Shown in pieces: positions 1 through 22,430 of a stretch of 64,000 nucleotides of DNA. Under the pieces are notes generated by a model. That model did no database searches. It saw only the letters and a list, made by a program, of their open reading frames with translations, and was not told the DNA's origin. The stretch covers positions 11,862,802-11,926,801 of the forward strand of contig CP099839.1 in NCBI GenBank assembly GCA_030062745.1, in the 5' to 3' direction. Positions within the stretch are counted from its first letter, which is position 1. Each line of letters opens with the position of its first letter. Origin of the DNA: Capitulum mitella (Eukaryota; Arthropoda; Thecostraca; Pollicipedomorpha; Pollicipedidae). The translations under genes were made by a program, and so were the position numbers.

Positions 1-1339
1 TGCTGTTCGTATATTTTTGTATTCTTCTGCGCTTTATTCCACCCTTGACCGCCGGCCAATTACTAGGGGGTTTCCAGCCCAAGTTGCACGTCAAAGTGGT
101 GCATTCTACACACAATAGGTGCATTTTAGGGTACCGTGGCTGTTCTAAATAAAGGTAGAATGCCACCAAAAATGGTACTTGGGACTCACGCACAGAAGTA
201 AGGCCCAAACGAAAAGAATATCGCACCAACTAAACGCACTTTATAAGGTTATGTACAAGGAATAATAATACGTGCGTTCGGAGGCAGACTTTCTTCTTCT
301 GGTCAAACCAGAACGGAATATAGCAGCGCTGTTGCATGGTTGCGGCGAAGTGGCGATTTCGCTCGGGAAGAGACGGAGTGGTACTCTCGGGACGTAACCG
401 TGGCTCGCGATGTTGTGTTCTTCACAGTCGGACGGGGGGTTTCAATACCGCTCTAACGGATCAACCTGTACACGTTCACCGCCTCGGGCATCCTAATTTT
501 GTGCGTTCCCGAGCGTGAAACACCGCTACGAATTTACGATCCGTTGGACGGCGAGCTGCGCCGACGGGCTGCGGCACCGGCGGCACCATGGCATGAGCCA
601 GCGACCGGGAGTCATCAAGGTCATTGTGTCCCAGCTGACGTCACGAGCCGATCCGTCACGTTGCTAACTGCTGATTGCTCTGTTGTCTGGGACTCGAGTT
701 GTACGGACAACAGCTCGCGTTCCTCACTGGTCGTGATACTGTGGCTCGGGCGCTCTGATTGCACTTGAACGGTTCGATTACCCCACGCAGATGTAGCTGG
801 TGGGCCTGATCGCACATGCTGCTGAGAGCTGCCGTTTTGCTGAGCTGTATTGTGGAGCCGGTGCAATGTGCCGACTTCTGCGATTCAAGTGACTGTCAAG
901 TGCAGTCACGTGACTGCAGAGAGGCTCCACGGCGTCGCGCACTGCGCATAGCATAACGTGCCGTGCACGATGGTACATGACTCGCCGAAACCCGCACTGT
1001 CAGCACTACCGCAGGTAATGGCTCCAGGTGCTCTTGAGGTGATTCTGGTCCAAGCGCTCGACGCCGGAGACGGTGTATCGCGGGTATTCATGCCCACGCG
1101 CGGCGCCACGTCCTCGGCGGCCTGGATGAAAGCGGCGGCGGCGCATCATTACGCAGCGGAACGCACCGACCGTCGCCGGCCCGCGCCTGCGTAGCCGATT
1201 TCCCGGGAACGCGTCGGCCCCGGCCCGACCGGTGGGGCGGTCTCCGTGAAACGTGCGACGGGCCGTCGGACCTTCTCGTTCTGCATTTCGATTGATGGAC
1301 CGCCGTTGACCGGAAGATAAATTTTCTCCACAGTGCCGC
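1..1339. other. no gene recognised (left edge)
   Basis: AT-rich to about 300, then GC-richer. Open frames here are short, overlap on both strands and show no family motif or convincing exon. I see no RNA gene or element ends. Part of an unseen neighbouring gene or its UTR cannot be excluded. Confidence 0.4.
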
Positions 1340-1600
1340 GCTTGGCACACTCTTTAGTTTCTGCCGACTCAGGGGCCTCTCTGGTACTTTTAGCGGTCTC
1401 AGAGGCCGTTTGCCGAGTTGGGGTCCTTCTTGCAGTCCAGGGGGCCTTTTGAGAGTTTCAGTAGTTTTTCTATCCATCTTAGGGGCCATCTTGTCGTCCC
1501 AGGGTCTCATTAACCCTCTCGGAGGCCCTCTGACTATATCAGGAGCCTTCAGCTTTTCACACAGGCCCGTGAAACCCATTCGGGGCCCACGGGTGTGGTT
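1340..1600. repeat. degenerate ~20-bp GGGGCC minisatellite, copy A
   Basis: The block TCAGGGGCC or close variants recurs at roughly 20-bp or 40-bp spacing, with T-rich filler between. A related array lies at 4690-5050, and both keep similar order near their ends (a short CCCGTGAA stretch follows in each). The regular spacing keeps a 205-residue antisense frame open (1088-1705), but that frame has no domain and looks like a by-product of the repeat. Confidence 0.6.
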
Positions 1601-1664
1601 GTCGGAAAATGACTGTGGTTGCCCAAAAGGCATATGGGGACGCCCATATTGCATTGCATACTGG

Positions 1665-4340
1665 GGGGAAGGCGGTCGTGACAGGCATTTCTGTCTAAAG
1701 TTCAAAAAACGAATTTAAAAAAGGATTACGGGAGGTAAATTACAGAACGATGTGTTACGTAAATCATGGATAGCTTTATGGCGATGACATCCTTAACCCT
1801 ATTCCCGGCAGGGGGGGCGGAATCCGCCCCCCCTCAGGTTTTTTGCTTGCCAATTCCAGGCTTTTCAACGCAACTTCACGAAACTTGGTGACTTTTCCTA
1901 GCTATTCCTTCTACGCGCCGTGACAAAATTTCGAAATTCTATTTTGCTCAGGGGCGGAGCCAGGCAACGTTTTTGGGAGGCACCTCAGGTCATTTTTGGC
2001 CATGTTGAGGGTAAAAGGAAAATGTCTGCCAAACACAGAGTTTTTAAGATAAAACTTAAAACTTTATATGAATGTATAGCTAAATAGTTGGGCAATGTGC
2101 ATATGTAATTTTGTTTATCTGAAGTCACTTTACAAGGTCAGGTCAAGGTCAAAAGTCAAAATTTGTTTTTTTGCTATAATTTCGGCACTGTTTTTTCAAA
2201 TGCCAAACCCGGAATATATATGACGTAGAAAGATGCCCTCTACTTGTGTACCAAGTTTCAGCTCGGTATCAGGTCGGGTCACGGAGCTATGACCTAAAAT
2301 GTCAGTGCGCGTACCCTATATCGCAAAAGCCAAAAAATGAATTTTTTGGAATAGAGTGAATTTAATCGATTAAAAACGTTTACAGATAATACTGAATGCA
2401 CACGACATCATTTCAGGTGACCCCAAGGTCACTGGAGGTCATTTAAGGTCAAAGGTCACAAGTTGATCTGAAGAACGTGTGACCATGACAGTTCCCCCTT
2501 TTTTATGTCCCTGGCACCGCCTATGCTAACATTATACAAACATTGTAATGCGATTTGTACTTCTTTAGCATAACATGACTAGCAGAAGCTAAAAAAGTGT
2601 TTTGGCCTCTTTTGTTCATTCCGTTATTAAAAAACTAATCCTCCTATTTTTGAAACCCTGTGAACGCCCATGAATTTTCTCAAAATTTTAAATTTGCATA
2701 TCCATGGTAAAAGCCCTATCCATAATCTCTCGATTGATGCCAGTTTCATCGAAATCGGTCCATAAACAAGGGAGTTATAAGAAGTCAAAAAGTACCCCCC
2801 ATTTTGACATTCTTGCCCCCCTGTATCCACAAATTTCAAAATTTTGAAAATTTGTTTTTATAAAAATGTAGTTCACGTCACGGCAAATCGATTGCCGTTT
2901 GTTGCGATGAAATCGGATAAGTAGTTCTCGAGATCTCAGGGGAGGGGCCGAATCCGCCCCCCCTGCCGGGAATCGGCCATACCGTCTAGCCCTCCGGGAA
3001 TAGGGTTAAAAGAAATGTAGCTGTTTTTCCGATATCTCAAAAACACAGGTCGGAGAATATCGAGGATTAATTATGAGTAATTGTGTGAATGAAGAGTGCA
3101 TTTTGGTCATCTTAGATTAATACTTCACGCATTTTAGTGCGTGTGTTTATCGACAGTGCTACCGGTACGCGAAATACAAACACAGTACTAGAGAAAGGAA
3201 CCAATCAAGGAGCAGGAAGTACGTAGGTAAACCTTGGACGGATCCGATGCATTCTGCTTGCTGTACTAGACACAGTTATAAACGACAGGGACGATTGTTT
3301 TTACAGACAATACCAATGTATTTCGACCTATTCACGTAATGTGTACCTGCGGGGGAAACCAACGGAATCTGTTTTCATCCATGATGGCCGCCCTCACAAT
3401 TTCGGTGTTCGTCATCTGCTGTCAGCTTCGACATCGCTCAGGTTAACGGTACGCTAACACGTTTTATCGGTGATTTTATTGGTGAAAAGAAACTGGAGGA
3501 AATAGATTAAACTTGAGCTGGCAGCAAGCGTTCCTCATCCCAGGAAAATATGAGCTAACGAGGGCGAGTTGGCAAGAATGAATGTTACATGTATGTATCG
3601 GAGGGGGAAGGGGTCGTAACAAGCGTTTATGCCTGAAGTTCAGAGAAATGAGTTAAGAAAGGTATTACGGGAGGTAAATTACGGAAGGATGAATTCCGTA
3701 AATCATAGATGGCTTTATGATGGCGACATCCTTTGAGGGAATATGTCTGGTTTTTCCGTTGTCCCAAAAACGAACTCCGGGGAATATTTAAGATTGGTTG
3801 TGGATTATCATGTAAATGAAAAAAAACGTTTTGGTCATCTTAGGTCACTATTTCAATGCATTTTAGTCATTGTATTTATTGACAGTGATATCGGTAGGCA
3901 AAATACAATACGAAATACTAAAGAAAGGAGTCAATCGGCGAGCGGAAATACGTACGTAAACCTTGGACGCACCCGGCGTTTACCCAACAGTCTGCCTTAC
4001 TGTACCAGATGCAGTTACAAACGGCAGTGACGAATGTTTTGACAAACAACACCAACGTATTTCGACCTATTCACGTAATACGTACTTACGAGGGGGATTC
4101 GGGGAACAGCAGCGGTACTTGCCAAATCCATGATGGCTGCCTTCATAATTTTGGTGTTCGTTAACTGATGTCAGCTTCAACATCACTTAGGCTAACGATA
4201 CGCTAACCCCACTCATCGGCGATTTTAGTGTTGAAAAGAAAATGGGGTAAATACATTTTGGCTGGCAGCCAGCGTACTCACCTACCCCAGTAAAATATGA
4301 GCAATCTAGAGCGAGTTGGCAAGAATGAATGGTATCTACG
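1665..4340. repeat. tandem duplication of a ~0.73-kb segment, one copy interrupted by a MITE
   Basis: Sequence at about 1665-1796 plus 3006-3595 aligns with about 3605-4340. Shared landmarks in order are TTACGGGAGGTAAATTAC, CTTTATG near GACATCC, GCATTTTAGT, TAAACCTTGGACG and GAGTTGGCAAGAATGAATG. The offset between copies is about 727 bp once the inserted element is removed. The copies look moderately diverged, so the duplication is not recent. No coding capacity was recognised. Confidence 0.8.
1797..3005. mobile_element. piggyBac-like non-autonomous DNA transposon (MITE), 1209 bp
   Basis: The element is flanked by TTAA at 1793-1796 and 3006-3009, the target duplication used by piggyBac transposons. 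Its outer 12 bp (CCCTATTCCCGG) form a perfect terminal inverted repeat. A subterminal G-run motif (CCGGCAGGGGGGGCGGA) is also present in inverted orientation at both ends. The interior is AT-rich with several AGGTCA words and no transposase. The neighbouring duplicate segment preserves the empty site (GACATCC followed by TTTGAGGGAA near 3725-3740), confirming insertion. A relative lies at 33024-34220. Confidence 0.85.
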
Positions 4341-4689
4341 CTTTGATTCATAAAAATGTCGTCTTCATTCGTACGCGCGCAGCTAAAAGATGGCAATTTG
4401 AGTAGATACAATCCCTTTCATGGAGGACATTTCTCCAGGGCCTGGCTTGACACATTGTTACTTGGAGGGTGGTGGAGAAAAGCAACTGGTGGGTGACAAT
4501 GGAATTAATGAGTCGCGACTGTTTTTTTGCAGAGTTGATTTTAAATGGTTAACGTCATGGGACTGAGAATACAATAATATTTCAAATATTTAAACATAAT
4601 TTAAGGTTGTGGGTGCCCGAATCGTATTGTGGGTGCCCATTTCCACTTTGTGGGTGCCGGGGCACCCACAAAGAGATAGGAAACCACAC

Positions 4690-5050
4690 CTCTGGGGGCA
4701 CCCGTAATGAGCCAGGAAACCACACCCCTGCCGAGGCCCCAACGACATTCCTGGGGCCTCTACGTTTGCCGTCCTAGGGACTAAGTCCTCGTCTTGGTCG
4801 TCTCAGGGGCCCTTTGACCCTTCTGGCATTCCCAGGGGCACTCTACCGTGTTGGGACCCTGTTGTGGTCCCAGGGGCCCTTTAGGAGCTGCATGGGCCTT
4901 TTTATCCATCTCAGGGGTCATCTGATCCTGCCAGAGGCCCCCGGATTGCACCGAGAGCTTGTCAGGTTTCCAAAGAAATCCCGTGAAGCTCGTGCGTAGC
5001 CCCTTCGGAGCCCCTCTCAGGCCTCGGGGGAGGGGGGAATGTCCCACCCC
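4690..5050. repeat. degenerate ~20-bp GGGGCC minisatellite, copy B
   Basis: Same motif and spacing as the array at 1340-1600. Conceptual antisense translations of the two arrays share a spaced pattern (D-x-M-x-P-x-M-D-x-K), showing common descent of the repeat rather than a protein. The preceding 4610-4690 has three short GTGGGTGCCC repeats. Confidence 0.55.
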
Positions 5051-7088
5051 TGGATCTGCGCCTCCTGCAGGGATCTTTTTTGGAAATGTGGTTTAGATCA
5101 GCAGAGCGAGTCCTGAGACATTTGTTGAGTAGTTCTAACAATTCTAGTCAAAATTTCGATCACGAGTTCTGTTTGTTCTTGCGATCAGCACGCCTATTTT
5201 CGATGAGTTAAGTTTTTTGCTTTATAATGCTATTTTCCGTTTGCTATGTTATTCTTTTTATAGGTACGAGATTAGCAAAAACAACTGGTAGCAAACATTT
5301 ATTAATTTTGTGGCCAGGGACGGGCCAGGGTTTTCCCATACCTTGCAATGAACGACACTATTGCGCCACATTCGGTGAATCGCTTGCCAAGCGGCAGGGA
5401 ACTGTTTATCGTTACACTCGTGATGCAGCGCGCGTTCCGGCAATAACGCCACGGGCGCTACGGGTACCATCTGGCCAGGAGTTATCTCGCTGGCGTCATA
5501 ATCTCTTATCGCGACTGTAAACATGTCCCGCTCCTGACGAAGGCTGTTATGGGTGCTAGTGCGTTGAGGAATCTGTGCGCACCAATGCGCAGCAGCCCTC
5601 TAGTTCTTCAAAAATCAAGGGTTTGACAGGGTCTTAGTTAGCCCAAGGTGCATTCATATTGGGTAATCTGGAGGAATTGGTACTAACAAATGGATCTGGG
5701 ATTGTTTCTTGTGCTGCTGATATGCCACCATTGCTTTGCAGGTATGTGAAAGCTAGTTGTGCTTTTTTTCTTTGTATGCTAAGGGAAGCCTGTTGATGTA
5801 GATGGTCCTGTTTTTGTAATGATACTGTTCTTGATATGTGCATACCTAACAGTATGTCTCAGTATGGATTGCATATGAAAAGACTTGGTTTCAGGTGTTG
5901 GCCATATTATACATTGTAACCAGTAAGACAGTTAAGTTTCTGATGGTGTCAGAAAATTGTTAAGTACAATGCCAATGCATTTGATTTAGTTTTGAGATGT
6001 ACAAGTCTGAGGACATTATTTTCAGTGTAAAACACCATGAGCATTGCTAGATTGCATTGCTTAGCTCATCACCCATGGCAGTGTCCCAAGGGTAAAAATT
6101 TTATGCATTGACTGCTGGAATTTTGACATCATGAATGTGTAACATAGATGTGTGATTACTTGACTGAATGATTCAGCTCATAGGCTAGTATTGGCAAATT
6201 GTATGCAGTGTGTCACATTTGGGGCTGCTGTCTAATAATTAAAACATGTATGTTTTGAATGTTATTGTAAGAACTAATGTGGCATGATTGTTCTAAAGTT
6301 ATGACTGCAAATAATGAAAGTGAAAGGGTAAAAGGAGGAAAAAATGTAAATAAATGTCATATACAGGATGATGTCAAAGATGAGTGATATCATTTACATT
6401 AGTGAAATGGACAAAGAGAAAATGACCATGAACTAAATTGAAGTAATGGAATGATAACCATGATAAAATCTAGTCTAACCTACACTAATGCACCCAGAAC
6501 TTCCAAAATCCAGGAAAAAGGTTCCAGACCAAGTTATGCAGAATGTCAGAAGCATTAGGGCAGCTGTTATAAGGCAACTGGTAAAGATGTGAGAGAATAA
6601 GAATTATACCAACCTTCTGGATTGAGGAGGCCTAATAAACATGTCCATCTATGGTTCTGTTTTGGAATTGTTGGAGTTTCCTAAGGTTTGTACCCCTAAG
6701 ATATTGACAGTTTATTGTAAACATTGTTTGTTTGTATCAGTAGACCAGTAGACAGAAGACATAATATCAGGCTGTACAGATGGATAGACAAAACAATGGA
6801 CAATTACCTCATAATTCTGCCAGAACTAGTACAATTCTCAGACACTGTTATGGATGGCCGAAAGCAGTGTAGTGATGTCACAGGAGTATGTTTCTGATGA
6901 AAAATGTGAAGATATAACATTCAAGGTATGTGATCAGTGGCTTGTTAGTGTTAATGAAAACAGCTTTGTCTTAAAGTAAAACTTCTTCTTTGTTTTAATT
7001 TAATATAGTAGATGATAAATATATTCCTTACATTTGTCACTGAATACATCAGTGTATACCTAATGGCACACATGATCATTGATTTCAG
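5051..7088. other. upstream of PGAP6; candidate signal-peptide exon at 5227-5263
   Basis: Mostly AT-rich with no clear gene. One stretch could be the missing first coding exon of PGAP6: 5227-5263 starts with ATG, encodes MLFSVCYVILFI (a hydrophobic signal-like run) and ends one base into a codon before a weak GTACGA donor. That phase matches the acceptor at 7089 and would give ...FIATGTPTYQ.... This rests on phase and hydrophobicity only, and a 12-residue leader is short. Confidence 0.25.
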
Positions 7089-17294
<10,206 letters not shown>

Positions 17295-20200
17295 GGGGCG
17301 CCCGAGCTGCCCCCCCCCCCCACCGGCCGAGAGGTGCAGGATGCGCTCGGTTCTCGGTCGTCGTACGCTGGAGAGCCGGGCTGCAGTCCGGCGGCCAGGC
17401 CTGGGGGAGGGCGGGGGTGGGGGGCGGCTGCGGTGGGTTTGTTTTCCCGGCGCGTGTCGGGCGCCGTTCGGTGTTGACGGCGTCTCCCTGAGGTGCCATC
17501 AACGTCCGGGGAAGGTGGCCGGGCCTGCCGGCGTAGTTAATGCATCCAGGCGTCTGTGGATCTCAGACAATTGTGCCATCGGCTTTGCGCCGTACGGCGT
17601 GCCATAGCCGGGCAGACGCCGGTGGGCCGAGGCGGCCGCGGTCGTGACACCGACCTCGCCGTCCCCTCGCGGTTCCCTCGGCCGTCGGTCGAGCGTTAGG
17701 CCCCGTTTTGCGGGTCCGTGTTCGACCCCGTCCGTGTCGTTCGTGCCAGGTTACCAGACGGCTGATCTCGGCGGGCGGCAGTCCGTTCAGGTAGGCGCGG
17801 GTCGCTGCGCCGCGATCGTGATCCTGTCTAGTCGAGGCGGCGTCGGCGTCCTGGCCGGCTCGGCGGCTGGCGTCGCCCGCAGCGTCCAGTCGTGGGCCAA
17901 CGTGTAAAGCGTCCATACGGCCAGCTCCAGAGCTTGGCTGAACGCGTCAAGCCGTACGCCGGGACATTTGTTTTCCTTGCATGTACCCATAACGCTATGA
18001 AGTTCGTTTTACACCATAGTTTCAGGTTTTGCCGGACTAATTGAAAGTAGTTAAGGCCTTAGCTAGGAATAGTTTTAAGAATAATGTTTGCAATTATAGG
18101 TATTTGCATTTGTATTTTTCTCGTAATAATGCATGTTTGCTTTTTCAGTCATTTGAAAGACATTTGACTTGTTTACTGTTAACACAGCAGCTAGCACATG
18201 TTAGCCGTAGCATATGGTCTCATGTGGCCGAAGTGATCTTTTAACACCTCTGCATATTGTTGGTCGTGTCTTGAGTCGTTTTTTTACCTGATCAGTATAG
18301 CTACGTTGTTTCTTCAATGTCCCTACGCCCATCATTGGATACAGTGACATTGGGTAGTGGTTTGAGCAGCTGCCAGAATTCCAGGTATGATACTTCAGTC
18401 GAAGGATAACTGTTTCTTCATGTGAATTTCCTTTTGTTGTTTTTGCTGGCCATTGGACCTCTTCTCTTTCGTGATTTGTTCAGCGCTAGGTTTTCGCCGG
18501 ATGCCAGGACCCTGCCCACTTCAGTCGAAGGATAACTGTTTCTTCATGTGAATTTCCTTTTGTTGTTTTTGCTGGCCATTGGACCTCTTCTCTTTCATGA
18601 TTTGTTCAGCGCTAGGTTTTCGCCGGATGCCAGGACCCTGCCCAGGTCCGTGACCGGTGGTCACGGTTCAGTTTCTCCGGTACCCAGTTGTGATAATCGT
18701 CCGTTGCTCGTGCCATACCCCCGCCGGCACGATGCGCCGGGCGGCGCGGTGGCGCCGCCGTGTGTCGGCCGAGCCGCGGCCACCAGACGCCGTCCCGCCA
18801 GGCTGCGGCTGCAGTCGGCGACCGGCCTCTGGCCGCGAGTCCTCCGTCCGGACCGGCCGGCGACACGGGTCGAGACCTCAGCCGGGCGCACTGGGCGGCT
18901 GTCCGGCCTGCGTGCGGCCGGCGCGCTCTGTTTGTTCCTGTCGGCTGTCATCGTTCGCTTCGGTCACGCCCATTGTCCGGTCGGTAGCGGTATCGCTCTG
19001 GTCGGTTGTACCGTCGGCTGCGGTTTCGCTCTCCGGCTGTCTGGCCGGATGCGCTGGGCCCGCAGCGACACGTCGTCGTCTCGGTGTGCACATCGGTAGC
19101 CGTCCTAGGCGTGTCGGGGTTGAGAAGTTGCCAGACATTCCCATGCATGTGAGGGTATGGGAGGTAGTTGTCCTTCCGCATTGTGCTCGCCGGATGGGAG
19201 CCAGTCAGTCAGATGGTGGACAGCGGCCCGCCGGTGAACGGAGTGGAGAGTGACCGGCGCCGGAGTTTGTACGGCGTCGGCTGCGGAGCTCTCGACACCG
19301 GCGGACGGTCACCGGGGAGGGCTGTCGCTCTGCGCTCGTCCCGTGGCCGGGCAAGGCCAGGGTGTACCGGGGGAGGTGGTCAGGCTCCACCGTTACTCGT
19401 CAGCTCAGCTGTGGTCCAGGCTCGCCGCCTCGCGCGGCGTTTCTTTTTTAGCGGAGGTGTAGGGGTGTAACCTTCGTAGATGTTTAGGTCTAACATACTG
19501 TCTTGCAGCATTAGCTGGCCCGTTTAGAATAGCTTGCGTACATCTCCACTCCAAGTCGTCGTCTCCGTTTGACTCCGGTTTTATGATCGAGCTTTTGAAT
19601 TTTCCGCGATGGTTCTCCCCACACCGACTGGCCGTTGCTGAGGACGAATCAAGGGTCGGTTGTACAGTCGGGTCAGGTCGCATTGTTTCCTTACGAACAC
19701 CAAGTCCGAGGATTGCATTGCCGTACGCCAGTATTTAGGAGTGAACAAAGTGTGACCAGGGATTTCGAGTGATACTACGAATGCAATGTCGCAGACGCCA
19801 TTACCGAATCACCCCGTTAGAGGAAAGTCCCACATTTATCGGATGTTGTCAGCCCTGCGTTCAGCGTGGAAGTGATGTGAAATGCCGTGACAGTGCCATC
19901 TTAGTCCCTGATACCTGGAGTAGTCTGTCTTTCTAGAGCCAGCGCACACTGCTCAAATTTGCGAGGTGCGAATGTTCGATCACGGTTTCGATCACGCAAC
20001 ATTCCAGTTGTCCCATGGAATCACCGCAATCCCATGCGTGGCGTCAATCACACGTGCTTCCGTTTTCACCCCAGGCCCAGAAAGGGTCTGCCACGTCTTT
20101 TGCTCCCATTGTCTCTGTGCTGTAGCTGCGTGGCATGTCAGTTGTACACTTTTCAATGGACAATCGCTCGCTGTGCCATGGATGGGCTTTTTGGCACCGG

Positions 20201-22430
20201 CCGTCTTCACATCGACGCCATTTTGACCGTGTTGGACATTCGTAGCAATTACAGCGTGTAGTTTCACTTTGAATGATAACCGCACAATCGTAAAGACGTT
20301 GGACAATTTCCAGATTGGTCCCCGGTTTTGTACCAGTTCTTTTTCCGAATGTCGCACGCGCCGTACGATTTTCGTCGGCCGTCTGTTGGCGCCGTGGTGT
20401 GTCCGATGTTACCATTATTTTCGAGGAGCTTCTGTCCGGGTAACCAGATGTCGCCTGTGTTTTGGCGACGTGGGCCCATTTTGGAGGCACGCCCGGCGTG
20501 CTTGCAGCTCAAACAGCGCCGCGTTCCGTTCTGTAGACGTATTCCTGAGTGTGCAGTCAGGGTGGAATACACCCGTGGACAGCGGGCTGCAGTTTGGTGA
20601 GCCGGAGTTGCGACTGACGCGCCAGATCAGTGACTCAGAAGTGTTGATACGGTAGCCACTTTAGGTCCCCGCCGGCCGGTGGTTCGTCCTAACGGAGAAA
20701 GCTCATCCCAGTGCGGCTCAGGGGCTCCTTGGCGGCCCCTCTCCGTATCGAATCAGCAGTCCACCGGTGCCAAACTGCCTCGTCACACTGACAACTCAGA
20801 CGCGCAGTCAGACGGACGCCCCATCACTGGGCGGTCCTCAGGGACGTCGCACAACACACTGGGCCCAGACCGGACCAGACCGCGCCCGCCCGGTCGGTCG
20901 CGGTACCGGTGTTAGTCGCCCGTATTGCGTCAGCGGCATTCCAGGCGGCGTCTCTAATATCGGCCCTCCCCACATTCCCGAATGTCAGCGCCGACCCCGG
21001 GTGAGGCCCCGCCCGTGCCAAAGTTCCTTTGTGATCGGCTGCCAGCCGGTCCGTGTGTATCAGCGCAGCCGGTCATGCTTACAGCCCGCCTCCGCCCGGC
21101 CAACTCCGCATAAATGCAGTCGGAAGGTAGGCAAATCGCCCTGGCCCTCGCCTCCGGGAGGGGAGGGGAAGCAGTCAAACCGGTCAACGTGTGGCGACGC
21201 GGCGTCCAGAGGTGCTGGTACCGCGGCTGTGCAGCCGACGTGACCAGCCCGAAAGTGCGCCGTCCCGTCCGAAGCGTCGCTGGGACATGCACGGGTCAGA
21301 CGTTTATAGCAACGGTAACCAAACCGAAACAAGGGGCTCCAGTCTGGGGAACACGGGCCCGCCAGCTCGCCTCTAGACGCACGACACGCACCATCCCCGG
21401 ACCAGACACAAACCGCGCCGCGACATGCTTGCATACGACACGAACCACACACGACATACGGCCGCGTCCTGACACAGCGGGCAGCCATGGAAGCACTCGC
21501 CGCTATGCGAGCGACAGAGGGCTATTCATTCATCGACGGCAGGTTGCTTTTCAACCTCTCACCAACGCTACACGAAATTTACCCGCCCTGGCACCTAAGG
21601 CGACCAGTGCACCATCGTAGTGCGTCAGCATCAAGAAATTTACGTCGGGAAAACATTTGCGTTGACAGGGTAAACCTAGGCTGACGTTAAACGACGGCAA
21701 GACAAACGCCGAGTCTGCGCACGAGTTATCACAAACGGACGCGTCTCAAACGCACCTGCGCCGCTGGGTTCCTCCGCCGTCTGTCGTCTTCGAGGTGTCC
21801 GGCACCTCACGACGGGCAGACCCGCGTCATCAACTAGGTCACACGGTGGGTCGCGTGGGCGGTCGGTGACGCGGCGGGGCGGCGGATGACCGCGGGGCGG
21901 GCCCCTCCTCCGGCCCTGGCCGTGCTTAAGTACAACACTGCCACAGCAGCAGCCGGCCGGCCCCGCGCGCAGACGGCTGCCTCGGGCGGTGACGAGATCT
22001 CCGGCCGACTGACCGGTCGGCCACGCCGCGGCCGCGGCGGACCGGACATCAGCCAGACTGGTCTGATGGTCCGCCGCGGCCGGGGCAGACCGGACTCCAG
22101 ACCACGCGTCGGAATGGTCCGACGGTCCGCCGCGGTCGACAGCAAGACCAGACCGCCTCGGCAGTCCGTCAGGACCGCGGCGAGACGGCCGTCGGGAACA
22201 GACCGTCCCGCGGCCTGCTGACGACGGCGAGAGCGGACAGCTCGCCGAGCCCGCCGGAACGCGGCGACACACGGCCATCCCAGCGGCCCAGTCGAAACTA
22301 ACCCCGCGGCCCGGCCGCCAACACGCTAAACCGTATCACAAAGGGCTGGATTATCGGGGCGCTAGCGCTCGCGCAAAACAAGTCTTACACAAAGGGAGCG
22401 GCCCCACTTGAATGGAGCCTGCCAGGACGC
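17295..22430. other. intergenic DNA between convergent PGAP6 and PPP1R2
   Basis: GC-rich at both ends (17300-17950, 18650-19450, 20650-22400) with AT-rich DNA between. Many open frames exist only because stop codons are rare in GC-rich DNA; they overlap on both strands and show no family motif. The 3' UTRs of both genes must lie here, but I could not place a polyadenylation signal. It contains the duplication at 18392-18643. Confidence 0.5.
18392..18643. repeat. two-copy 126-bp tandem duplication
   Basis: ACTTCAGTCGAAGG...CAGGACCCTGCCC at 18392-18517 repeats at 18518-18643 almost perfectly, so it is recent. No coding content. Confidence 0.9.

Noticed and set aside
1949-2526. Possible nested hAT-like MITE inside the piggyBac element (CAGGGGCGGAGCCAG and its rough inverse)
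   Set aside because: Ends match imperfectly and the flanking 8 bases (ATTTTGCT versus CTAACATT) are not a target duplication.
6854-6926. Short ATG frame MAESSVVMSQEYV ending at a GTATGT donor, considered as PGAP6 exon 1
   Set aside because: Phase does not fit the acceptor at 7089 and there is no signal peptide.
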